Assembly: GCA_905215205.1 (NCBI GenBank)
Contig: CAJMPK010000081.1
Span: 1-6,706 of the forward strand
Source of the DNA: an uncultured bacterium
GTDB lineage: Bacteria; Actinomycetota; Coriobacteriia; Coriobacteriales; Coriobacteriaceae
Direction: 5' to 3'
DNA length: 6,706 nucleotides
The translations under genes and the position numbers were made by a program. How positions within the stretch are numbered: the first letter of the stretch is position 1; each line of letters opens with the position of its first letter. Positions 1 to 5,562 of this stretch are shown here, in pieces. Below the pieces are notes generated by a model. It was not told the DNA's origin. It was given only the letters and a program-made list of their open reading frames with translations, and did no database searches.

Positions 1-1
1 G

Positions 2-76
2 TTGCTGGAGGAAGACTTTAAGATGCTGGGCGATTATCTGGAGCGACATCCCGCACCAGAGGACGCCTCGGAATAA
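2..76 (+). CDS. C-terminal tail of an unidentified gene (5' end outside window)
   Basis: An open frame enters at the left edge and ends at tandem stops, TAA TAA (74-79). Only 24 residues are visible: LLEEDFKMLGDYLERH followed by PAPEDASE. The first part looks helical and acidic, and the last residues look like a flexible tail. This is too short to assign to a family. The stop lies 12 bp before the tsaE start and no terminator separates them, so this gene is probably the upstream member of the same operon. The frame is chosen because it is the one reading up to the tandem stop immediately before the tsaE ribosome-binding site; frame 1 is closed at a TAA within the first 21 bases. Confidence 0.55.
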   Translation: MLEEDFKMLGDYLERHPAPEDASE

Positions 77-88
77 TAAGGAGCATAT

Positions 89-595
89 ATGTCCCTGGAG
101 CGCCTGGGGGTAGGTACTTACAAAACGACTTGCGCTGCCGATACGGAGTACTTTGGCGAGCTAATTGCACCGTGCCTTGAGGACGGAGATGTGCTCATCC
201 TGACCGGTGGCCTGGGAGTGGGCAAAACTCACTTTACCAAGGGCGTCTCGCGCGGGCTGGGCGATGGGCATATGGTTACGAGCCCTACGTTTGCGCTCAT
301 GGCCGTTCACGATCAAGGTCGTATTCCGCTGTTTCACTTTGATCTATACCGCCTGGAGCATGCCTACGAGCTCGAGGATACGGGCATTTTCGATGTGCTG
401 GGCTATGAGGGTGCTTGCCTGCTGGAATGGGGCGAACAATTCCAGGACGAGCTGACGGATGAGTATCTTTCGGTGACGCTCAAGCGTGATGAGGGCGACA
501 GCGATGTGCGAACGATAACGCTTGAAGCGCACGGTGACCGCGCAATGGAGCTTTCCCATTTGATTGATAAGGCTGTACAAGATGAGCTTGCATAA
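89..595 (+). CDS. tsaE: TsaE, P-loop ATPase of the tRNA t6A37 threonylcarbamoyltransferase complex
   Basis: This is a 168-residue cytoplasmic ATPase, close to the usual family length of about 150. TsaE binds the TsaB-TsaD heterodimer and uses ATP hydrolysis to allow repeated rounds of N6-threonylcarbamoyl transfer to A37 of ANN-decoding tRNAs. The sequence shows a Walker A motif GGLGVGKT (residues 40-47), the family TSPTF segment (64-68), HFDLYRL (83-89, with the conserved Asp85) and LLEWGE (111-116), the typical Glu-Trp-Gly signature after the Walker B-like strand. The ATG at 89 has AAGGAG at 78-83 with 5 nt spacing. The final 14 bp overlap the start of the fused tsaB-rimI-tsaD gene, so the two are probably translationally coupled, and its partner proteins are encoded immediately downstream. 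The family assignment is secure. Confidence 0.97.
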   Translation: MSLERLGVGTYKTTCAADTEYFGELIAPCLEDGDVLILTGGLGVGKTHFTKGVSRGLGDGHMVTSPTFALMAVHDQGRIPLFHFDLYRLEHAYELEDTGIFDVLGYEGACLLEWGEQFQDELTDEYLSVTLKRDEGDSDVRTITLEAHGDRAMELSHLIDKAVQDELA

Positions 596-2966
596 CGACA
601 ACGCGCTGGTGGTGGCGCTCGATACCTCGACCGACATGCTTGCCTGCGCGGTAAGCTGGATTGATGGGCAGACGGGCGAGACGAAGCTCGTGAGTGGCGA
701 CCACGTGTGTCGCCGTCACGCCAACGTTGAGCTCGTGAATACCGTTGATGGCGTGCTGGCTCAAGCCGGTCTGGATCGCAGCGATGTTGGTTGCTATGTG
801 GTCGGCCGCGGCCCGGGGTCCTTTACGGGTGTGCGCATTGGCATCTCCACTGCCAAGGGCCTCGCGCGTGGTGCCAATGTTCCGCTGCTGGGCGTGTCGA
901 CGCTCGACGCTTGCGCTTGGACGGCGTGGAAGGCTGGTGTGCGCGGCAAGCTTGGTATCTTGGCCGATGCTATGCGCGGTGAGGTATATCCGGCGCTGTA
1001 TATGCTGGTCGATGAGGGTCCCGAGCGTCAATTTGAGCGCGAACACGTGGTCAAGGCCGCCGTGGCGCTCGATGAGTGGCGCCAAGCAGCGGACTGGGAC
1101 CAGGTTCAGCTGACCGGTGACGGTCTCGTGCGCTACGGCAAGCTGTTGGGTGAGGACGAGACCGCCCGCTGCGTGGAGCGCGACCTGTGGTGGCCTTCGG
1201 GCGAGGGCTTGCTGCTCGCGCACGCTGCGGGTGACGGCGATCCGGCCCGCGTCTTGCCGATTTACACGCGCCTTTCGGATGCCGAGGAAAACGAGCGCAA
1301 GCGTCTTGGTCTTGCCGAGAGTGCGCAGAGCGAAATTACGGGTGTTGCCGATGAGCTCGCCGGTCGTCATCTGCAGTTCCGTCCCATGGGCGCGGCGGAT
1401 GCCGAGGGCGCGAGCGCGCTGGAGGCTGCCTGCTTTGAAGGTGCCGGACACGAGGCGTGGACGCCGGGCATGTTCCTGTCCGAACTGGGCGAGGACGTTG
1501 CTGCGCCGCGTAGTTGGTGGGTGGCACACGACGACGGCAAGCTGCTGGGCCTTGCCGGCGGTATGGTCGTGGACGGTGATGTGCAGATTCTGGATGTCGC
1601 CGTCGACCCGGCACATCGCCGCGAGGGCATTGCCCGCAAGCTGCTGTCGCACGTGAGCTATGATGCCCAGATGCTCGGCTGCACCACGGCTTCGCTCGAG
1701 GTCGAGGACGGTAACGAGGGAGCGATCGCGCTTTATAACGCTCTGGGCTTTACCGAGGCAGGACGGCGCCGCGGCTACTATGGTGCCGGCAAGGATGCCA
1801 TCGTCATGACGGCTCCGCTGCCCCTGGTGCTTCCGGTCGACAATGCTTCGCCCGAGCCGACGGCGGCAGAGCAGCGCGTATGGCCGCTGCCTGCTCCTGG
1901 GCGCTCCGAGGGGGAGCGTGCCGAAATTGAGCGCCGCCGCCTAGTGCTCGCTATCGAGAGTTCCTGCGACGAGACGGCCGTGGCGATTATCGATGCGGAT
2001 GGCAATATGCTGGCCAACCAGGTGTCGACGCAGATTGATTTTCACGCCCGCTTTGGCGGCGTGGTGCCCGAGATCGCCTCGCGCAAACACGTCGAGGTGA
2101 TTGTGAGTGTCGTGGATGCGGCGCTCGAGGATGCCGCAGCATCGCTTGGTCTTGAGGGTGGAGCCATTGCCCCCAGCGAGCTTGCCGCCGTGGGCGTGAC
2201 ACAGGGTCCGGGCCTGGTGGGCGCCCTCGTGGTGGGCGTTGCCTTTGCCAAAGGCTTTGCCTACGCTGCCGGTAAGCCGCTCGTATGCGTCAACCATCTG
2301 GAGGGGCACCTGTTTGCCAACTTGCTGGCGCAGCCCGACCTCAAGCCGCCGTTCATCTTCACGCTTGTCTCGGGCGGGCACACCATGCTCGTGCACGTGA
2401 AGGCGTGGGGCGACTACGAGGTGCTCGGTGAGACGCTCGACGACGCTGTGGGCGAGGCCTTCGACAAGGTAGCCAAGGCATTGGGTCTGGGCTATCCCGG
2501 TGGCCCCATCATTTCCAAGCTGGCCGAGACGGGCAACCCCAAGGCGATCGATTTCCCCCGTGCGCTTAACAGCAGAGGAGACTATCGCTTCTCGCTTTCG
2601 GGCCTTAAAACCGCTGTGACGCTCTACATTGAACAGGAGACCAAGGCCGGGCGCACGATTCATCTGCCCGATCTGGCGGCTTCGTTTGAGGCGGCGGTCT
2701 TTGACGTGCAGTACAAGAAGGCCAAAAACGCATTGCACGCTACCGGATGCAAGGAATACTGCATCGGTGGCGGCGTCTCGGCCAACCCGCATCTGCGCGA
2801 GATGATGATCAAGAAGCTCGGTCGTCAGGGGATCCGCGTGACGGTGCCGCCTTTGTCTGCCTGCACCGATAACGCCGCCATGATCGCGGAGGTCGCTCGC
2901 CGTAAATTCGACCGAGGTGAAATCTCGCCGTTCGACGTCGACGCCGATCCAAACATGACGCTGTAG
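582..2966 (+). CDS. tsaB/rimI/tsaD: Trifunctional fusion TsaB - RimI - TsaD (t6A37 synthesis plus ribosomal protein S18 N-acetyltransferase)
   Basis: The protein has 794 residues from ATG 582, which has AAGG at 569-572 and overlaps tsaE. An in-frame TTG at 564 would add six residues but has no better site. Residues about 8-230 are TsaB: VVALDTS (10-16), GRGPGSFTGVRIG (75-87), ADAMRGEVY (128-136) and a PIYTR end (226-230). Residues about 262-412 are a GNAT acetyltransferase of the RimI type: acetyl-CoA loop RREGIA (346-351), then LEV (Glu373) and ALYNALGF (Tyr385) followed by RRRGYY. Residues about 452-794 are TsaD: ESSCDETA (459-466), metal-binding HLEGH (572-576), SGGHT (597-601), FSLSGLKT (670-677), GGGVSANPHLRE (729-740) and CTDNAAM, whose Asp763 is the third metal ligand. 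Pro/Ala/charged linkers at about 231-261 and 413-451 separate the domains. TsaD transfers the threonylcarbamoyl group, TsaB is its non-catalytic dimer partner, and RimI acetylates the N-terminal Ala of S18. All key motifs appear intact, so I expect three working domains. Confidence 0.96.
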   Translation: MSLHNDNALVVALDTSTDMLACAVSWIDGQTGETKLVSGDHVCRRHANVELVNTVDGVLAQAGLDRSDVGCYVVGRGPGSFTGVRIGISTAKGLARGANVPLLGVSTLDACAWTAWKAGVRGKLGILADAMRGEVYPALYMLVDEGPERQFEREHVVKAAVALDEWRQAADWDQVQLTGDGLVRYGKLLGEDETARCVERDLWWPSGEGLLLAHAAGDGDPARVLPIYTRLSDAEENERKRLGLAESAQSEITGVADELAGRHLQFRPMGAADAEGASALEAACFEGAGHEAWTPGMFLSELGEDVAAPRSWWVAHDDGKLLGLAGGMVVDGDVQILDVAVDPAHRREGIARKLLSHVSYDAQMLGCTTASLEVEDGNEGAIALYNALGFTEAGRRRGYYGAGKDAIVMTAPLPLVLPVDNASPEPTAAEQRVWPLPAPGRSEGERAEIERRRLVLAIESSCDETAVAIIDADGNMLANQVSTQIDFHARFGGVVPEIASRKHVEVIVSVVDAALEDAAASLGLEGGAIAPSELAAVGVTQGPGLVGALVVGVAFAKGFAYAAGKPLVCVNHLEGHLFANLLAQPDLKPPFIFTLVSGGHTMLVHVKAWGDYEVLGETLDDAVGEAFDKVAKALGLGYPGGPIISKLAETGNPKAIDFPRALNSRGDYRFSLSGLKTAVTLYIEQETKAGRTIHLPDLAASFEAAVFDVQYKKAKNALHATGCKEYCIGGGVSANPHLREMMIKKLGRQGIRVTVPPLSACTDNAAMIAEVARRKFDRGEISPFDVDADPNMTL

Positions 2967-3036
2967 TCGTATGGGTGTGGTCCCCGACCGGAGGGGCCGG
3001 ATATAAGGTTTCCTGCTCTACAGTCCTGCGCAAGAC

Positions 3037-3062
3037 GAAGGCCACATTAAGTGGCCTTCTTT
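3037..3062 (+). terminator. Intrinsic terminator after tsaB/rimI/tsaD
   Basis: A perfect 9-bp stem, GAAGGCCAC (3037-3045) with GTGGCCTTC (3051-3059), closes a 5-nt ATTAA loop and is followed directly by TTT (3060-3062). The T run is short, but the position 70 bp after the stop codon and before the next promoter fits the end of the tsa operon. Confidence 0.75.
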
Positions 3063-3219
3063 GCGTGCGGAACTCGCGATAAAGTTCATATGCGCCGCCC
3101 GGCTCCCGCCGCTCCCAGGGGCAACTCTCATGCAAAAACTTTTGTCGGGTAAAGTCCGAGGTCAGTGGCGTTTTATACCGAGAAAATCAAAAAAGTTGAA
3201 AATTCATTACATATTTGCG

Positions 3220-3248
3220 TTGACTTTAGGTAACTAAAGTTTCATACT
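3220..3248 (+). promoter_or_regulatory. Predicted sigma70-type promoter for the cstA leader transcript
   Basis: A -35 TTGACT (3220-3225, five of six matches to TTGACA) is separated by 17 bp from a -10 CATACT (3243-3248, four of six matches to TATAAT). Upstream lies an A/T-rich stretch with A-tracts (about 3180-3215), as expected of an UP element. The predicted transcription start is near A3256, giving a leader of about 235 nt before cstA. The -10 match is only moderate, so an activator or the palindrome in the spacer may matter. Confidence 0.65.
3223..3240. promoter_or_regulatory. Perfect palindrome in the promoter spacer, candidate operator
   Basis: ACTTTAG-GTAA-CTAAAGT is a 7+7 bp perfect inverted repeat with a 4-bp centre. 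It begins inside the -35 box and ends two bases before the -10 box, so a protein bound here would occlude RNA polymerase. The TTAGG...CTAA core loosely recalls DtxR-type sites, but the match is too partial to name a regulator. Confidence 0.55.
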
Positions 3249-3319
3249 CCTTTTCAACCACTGGGGGATGTGAACACGCACGGATCGTTCGCATCATGAT
3301 TGAAGAGGATTTCTTAGAC

Positions 3320-3364
3320 ATGTTCACGCATCAGCTAAACATTATCAGCGTAGTAATTATCTGA
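3320..3364 (+). CDS. Putative Ile/Val-rich leader peptide of a cstA attenuator
   Basis: The frame encodes 14 residues, MFTHQLNIISVVII, ending at TGA (3362-3364). Ile, Val and Leu make up seven of 14 residues and six of the last seven. The pattern II-S-VV-II resembles the control codons of ilv-type attenuator peptides known from enteric bacteria. A purine-rich AGAGG (3304-3308) lies 11 nt before the ATG, slightly far but usable. An in-frame ATG at 3296 would give 22 residues with the same end but has a poorer ribosome site. The control codons include CTA and two GTA, codons I did not see in frame in cstA downstream. The frame lies about 65 nt after the predicted transcript start and just before a chain of alternative hairpins and a terminator. 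It is probably a sensor and not a functional peptide. Too short for homology evidence. Confidence 0.65.
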   Translation: MFTHQLNIISVVII

Positions 3365-3427
3365 TGCGGGTTAGCACATACAGCTAGCCCGTACGATAAC
3401 GGGCGGCTGATGAAGATGAGGGCCGTC
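3327..3427 (+). promoter_or_regulatory. Competing RNA hairpins of a predicted transcription attenuator
   Basis: Four pairings overlap in a chain. Stem 1:2 is CGCATCAG (3327-3334) with CTGATGCG (3361-3368), perfect over 8 bp, its loop holding the Ile/Val codons. Stem A is CGGGTTAGC (3367-3375) with GCTAGCCCG (3383-3391), 9 bp with one G-U. Stem B is GCCCGT (3387-3392) with ACGGGC (3399-3404), 6 bp. A candidate antiterminator pairs GGCGGCT (3402-3408) with GGCCGTC (3421-3427), 7 bp with two G-U, and takes the 5' arm of the terminator. Each shares bases with the next. Stalling in the Ile/Val codons would mask strand 1 and favour A, which blocks B and frees the antiterminator. Full translation, or none, would favour B and termination. 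The stems are seen directly; the switching logic is inferred. The antiterminator is weaker than the terminator, which is the model's weak point. Confidence 0.55.
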
Positions 3428-3454
3428 GAGCGCAACCGACGGCCCTCATTTTTT
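3416..3454 (+). terminator. Strong intrinsic terminator inside the cstA leader
   Basis: A perfect 13-bp stem (3416-3428 with 3437-3449; core GAGGGCCGTCG / CGACGGCCCTC) closes an 8-nt loop, AGCGCAAC. A run of six T (3449-3454) follows. It lies downstream of the only convincing promoter in this gap and 35 bp before the cstA start, so it must be bypassed for cstA expression. That placement, with the leader peptide upstream, is what marks it as an attenuator and not an operon end. Confidence 0.92.
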
Positions 3455-3474
3455 ATGTCTAGGAAGTTCTTTTT

Positions 3475-3492
3475 AGAGGAGGAAATGTAATG
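3475..3492 (+). promoter_or_regulatory. cstA ribosome-binding site with an overlapping ATG-TAA minimal frame
   Basis: AGAGGAGGA (3475-3483) is a near-ideal Shine-Dalgarno site; GGAGG (3478-3482) ends 7 nt before the ATG at 3490. Between them, ATG TAA (3485-3490) forms a start-stop pair whose last base is the first base of the cstA start codon (TAATG). The site lies outside the terminator hairpin, so it should be free in read-through transcripts. Confidence 0.85.
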
Positions 3493-5379
3493 AACGGAGT
3501 TTTGCTCATGGTTGTGGCCGCGGCGGTGCTCGCCTGCGGCTATCTGGGCTATGGCCGATGGCTGGCCAACAAGTGGGGCGTTGACAAAGAGGCCCTCACG
3601 CCGGCCAAGCGCATGAAGGACGGCAACAGCTTCTCGCCCGTCTCCGCCTTCACCGCGTTCTCGCACCAGTTCAGCTCGATCTGCGGTGCCGGCCCTGTTA
3701 CGGGTACGATCGTCGCCATGGCCTTCGGCTGGCTTCCCGTCGTGCTCTGGGTCCTCGTCGGCGGCATCTTCTTTGGTGCCGTCCACGACTTTGGTGCCCT
3801 GTACGCTTCGATGAAGAACAACGGCAAGTCGCTCGCTCAGCTCATCGAGAAGTACATCGGCAAGACCGGCCGTCGCGTGTTCCTGCTGTTCTGCTGGCTG
3901 TTCTGCATCATCGTCATCGCCGCCTTCACCGACATGGTCTGCAAGACGTTCATGTTCACCCCGGCCGTTGACGCTTCTGGTGCTGCTACCGGTGCCATCG
4001 ACTTCACCAAGTCCTATGCAGCCGGCTGCGCTGGTACCATCTCCATCCTGTTCACCTTCGTCGCTATCGCCTTTGGTTGGGCCCAGAAGAAGTTCAACCT
4101 CACCGGCGCTGCCGAGTTCGTCACCGGCGTGGTCCTCATGGTTCTCATGTTCGCCGTCGGTATGCAGTTCCCGGTCTACCTGGATAAGTTCCAGTGGTTC
4201 GCCGTCGTCATGGTCTACCTGGTCTTCGCTGGCGCCATGCCCATCCAGATGCTCAAGACCCCGCGTGACTACCTCACTTCCATCATGATGATCGTCATGA
4301 TCGTCTGCGCTGTCCTCGGCATCGTCGTCCTGGGCGTTAACGGCCAGGCCACTATCACCGCTCCGGTCTTCACCGGCTTCTCCACTGCCTCCGGCATGAT
4401 GTTCCCGGTCCTGTTCGTCTCCGTCGCTTGCGGTGCTCTCTCCGGTTTCCACAGCCTCGTTTCTTCCGGCACCTCTTCTAAGCAGGTCGAGAAGGAGCAG
4501 GACGCCGTCAAGGTCGGTTATGGCGCCATGATCGTCGAGTCCTTCGTCGGCATCCTTGCCATCATCGTCGCCGGCATCATGTTCTCCGATATGAACACCG
4601 CCGGTACCGGTGCCCTCAACGCCGGCGTCGCTTCCACCCCGTTCCAGATCTTCGCCGCTGGCATCTCCCGCGGTATGCAGGCCTTCGGTGTTGACGGCAC
4701 GCTCGCAACCGTCTTCATGACCATGAACGTTTCCGCTCTGGCCCTGACCTCGCTCGATGCCGTCGCCCGCATCGCTCGCACCTCGTTCTCCGAGTTCTTT
4801 GCCCAGACTAACGACGCCCTGGCCATCGAGTCCAAGGCCGGCTACATGAAGGTCCTCGGCAACCCCTGGTTCGCCACGGTCGTTACCCTGCTTCCCGGTC
4901 TCGCCCTCGCTTTTGGTGGCTATGCCAACATCTGGCCGCTCTTTGGTGCTTCCAACCAGCTGCTCGGCGGCATGACCATGATAACCCTCGCCGTGTTCTG
5001 CAAGTGCACCGGCCGCAAGGGCTGGATGCTCTATGTGCCCGTCGCCTTCCTGCTCTGCTGCACCTTCACCTCGCTGGTCCAGAGCGCCATGGGTTGCATG
5101 ACCGCCGTCCAGGCCTACGGTTTCTTCGGTACCATCCCGGCTACTGCCACCACGGCCGCCGTCTCCGTCGCCGCCACCAAGGGCCTGCAGCTCGTCTTTG
5201 CCGTCCTGCTGATGGTCCTGGGCCTCATCGTTGCCGTCAACTGCCTCAAGGAGTTCTTCGGCAAGGAGGCTGGCTCCATGCCCGACGAGGAGCCCGAGTG
5301 GTCCGAGATGGGCAAGGCCGAGTATGGCCGCGCCGCTGCTGCCGAGGCTCCTGCCGACGCCGAGGCCGCCAAGGCTTAG
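3490..5379 (+). CDS. cstA: CstA-family carbon starvation membrane transporter (peptide or pyruvate uptake)
   Basis: This is a 629-residue polytopic membrane protein with roughly 14-16 hydrophobic segments (for example about 2-20, 68-97, 129-149, 175-197, 206-226, 235-255, 262-283, 302-322, 343-363, 459-478, 562-585). Family signatures are GAGPVTG (66-72), FGAVHDFGALY (95-105), SGFHSLVSSGTSSKQ (318-332) followed by VGYGAMIVESFVGI (342-355), and FGASNQLLGG (485-494). E. coli relatives are CstA, linked to peptide uptake during starvation, and BtsT, a proton-pyruvate symporter, both about 700 residues. The substrate cannot be read from the sequence. The hydrophilic tail (about 592-629), rich in Glu then Ala, looks disordered. 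Codon use is strongly C-ending: every Ile codon I saw is ATC except one ATA, which suggests high expression. It is monocistronic, with its own leader and terminator; the predicted Ile/Val attenuator would fit a peptide importer. Confidence 0.93.
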   Translation: MNGVLLMVVAAAVLACGYLGYGRWLANKWGVDKEALTPAKRMKDGNSFSPVSAFTAFSHQFSSICGAGPVTGTIVAMAFGWLPVVLWVLVGGIFFGAVHDFGALYASMKNNGKSLAQLIEKYIGKTGRRVFLLFCWLFCIIVIAAFTDMVCKTFMFTPAVDASGAATGAIDFTKSYAAGCAGTISILFTFVAIAFGWAQKKFNLTGAAEFVTGVVLMVLMFAVGMQFPVYLDKFQWFAVVMVYLVFAGAMPIQMLKTPRDYLTSIMMIVMIVCAVLGIVVLGVNGQATITAPVFTGFSTASGMMFPVLFVSVACGALSGFHSLVSSGTSSKQVEKEQDAVKVGYGAMIVESFVGILAIIVAGIMFSDMNTAGTGALNAGVASTPFQIFAAGISRGMQAFGVDGTLATVFMTMNVSALALTSLDAVARIARTSFSEFFAQTNDALAIESKAGYMKVLGNPWFATVVTLLPGLALAFGGYANIWPLFGASNQLLGGMTMITLAVFCKCTGRKGWMLYVPVAFLLCCTFTSLVQSAMGCMTAVQAYGFFGTIPATATTAAVSVAATKGLQLVFAVLLMVLGLIVAVNCLKEFFGKEAGSMPDEEPEWSEMGKAEYGRAAAAEAPADAEAAKA

Positions 5380-5418
5380 TCGACCTGACGAGTTGAACGT
5401 CACATCTATATGACTCGG

Positions 5419-5457
5419 AAAGACCGGATCCGCGACTTCGCGGGCTCGGTCTTTTTT
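5419..5457 (+). terminator. Intrinsic terminator after cstA
   Basis: AGACCGG (5421-5427) pairs with TCGGTCT (5446-5452). After one A-C mismatch the stem continues as TCCGCG (5429-5434) with CGCGGG (5439-5444), closing an ACTT loop. Six T (5452-5457) follow, and the preceding AA can extend pairing into them. It lies 40 bp after the cstA stop and ends that transcript. Confidence 0.9.
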
Positions 5458-5498
5458 CATGCAAAAGCGGGTGACGCTCGAGTGTTCTCGCAGATGTT

Positions 5499-5528
5499 TT
5501 GCGTGGATAAGGGCGCGCGTTGTACCAT
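5499..5528 (+). promoter_or_regulatory. Possible promoter for the winged-helix gene
   Basis: TTGCGT (5499-5504) and TACCAT (5523-5528) are spaced by 18 bp. They match the sigma70 boxes at three and four of six positions, so this is weak by sequence alone. A promoter is expected here because a terminator closes cstA at 5457 and the next gene starts at 5563. Confidence 0.35.
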
Positions 5529-5541
5529 ATAGACGTATATG
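5526..5541. repeat. Inverted repeat near the predicted start site, candidate operator
   Basis: CATATA-GACG-TATATG is a perfect 6+6 bp inverted repeat with a 4-bp centre, overlapping the possible -10 box and the expected transcription start. A further CATATG lies at 5546-5551. It could bind a repressor, but A/T-rich repeats this short also arise by chance. Confidence 0.35.
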
Positions 5542-5562
5542 TGTGCATATGAAAGGGGCCCC

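Larger units (their letters stand above)
2967..3489 (+). other. 523-bp intergenic regulatory region between the tsa operon and cstA
   Basis: This stretch holds no conventional gene. In order it contains the operon terminator (3037-3062), an unassigned stretch (about 3063-3195, GC-rich at first), an A/T-rich block with A-tracts (about 3172-3215) that could act as an UP element, the promoter with its internal palindrome (3220-3248), a leader peptide frame, a set of competing hairpins, a strong terminator (3416-3454) and the cstA ribosome-binding site. Between 3063 and about 3171 I recognise no feature. The length of leader between the predicted start site (about 3256) and the cstA start (roughly 235 nt) is itself a sign of post-initiation control. 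Confidence 0.8.

Noticed and set aside
564..566. TTG as the start of the tsaB/rimI/tsaD gene
   Set aside because: The ATG at 582 has a Shine-Dalgarno-like AAGG at suitable distance and begins close to the conserved TsaB strand. The TTG would add six unconserved residues.
480..1652. A 390-codon open frame on the minus strand opposite tsaB/rimI
   Set aside because: The plus strand carries intact TsaB and RimI motifs throughout, and no family features are visible in the antisense protein.
2979..2998. Small GC-rich hairpin (GGTCCCC with GGGGCC) just after the tsaD stop
   Set aside because: It is imperfect and lacks a T run. The hairpin at 3037-3059 is the better terminator.
3130..3237. A 35-codon basic frame starting MQKLLSGKVRGQ, with AGGGG 8 nt upstream
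   Set aside because: It runs through the A/T-rich promoter region and the palindrome, uses codons unlike its neighbours (ATA, AGA) and ends inside the promoter spacer. It is more likely regulatory DNA than a gene, although the ribosome-like site is respectable.
3296..3364. Longer 22-residue version of the leader peptide from ATG 3296
   Set aside because: Only a weak GGA lies upstream, whereas ATG 3320 has AGAGG. The control codons are the same either way, so the attenuator model does not depend on this choice.
3256..3489. T-box riboswitch as an explanation for the cstA leader
   Set aside because: I see no T-box sequence (AGGGTGG-ACCGCG type) nor a specifier-loop stem. The Ile/Val codon run in a translated frame fits ribosome-mediated attenuation better.
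5539..5562. Upstream in-frame ATG for the winged-helix gene
   Set aside because: There is no ribosome-binding site before it and it overlaps the inverted repeat at the predicted transcription start. GTG 5563 has AAAGGGG just upstream.
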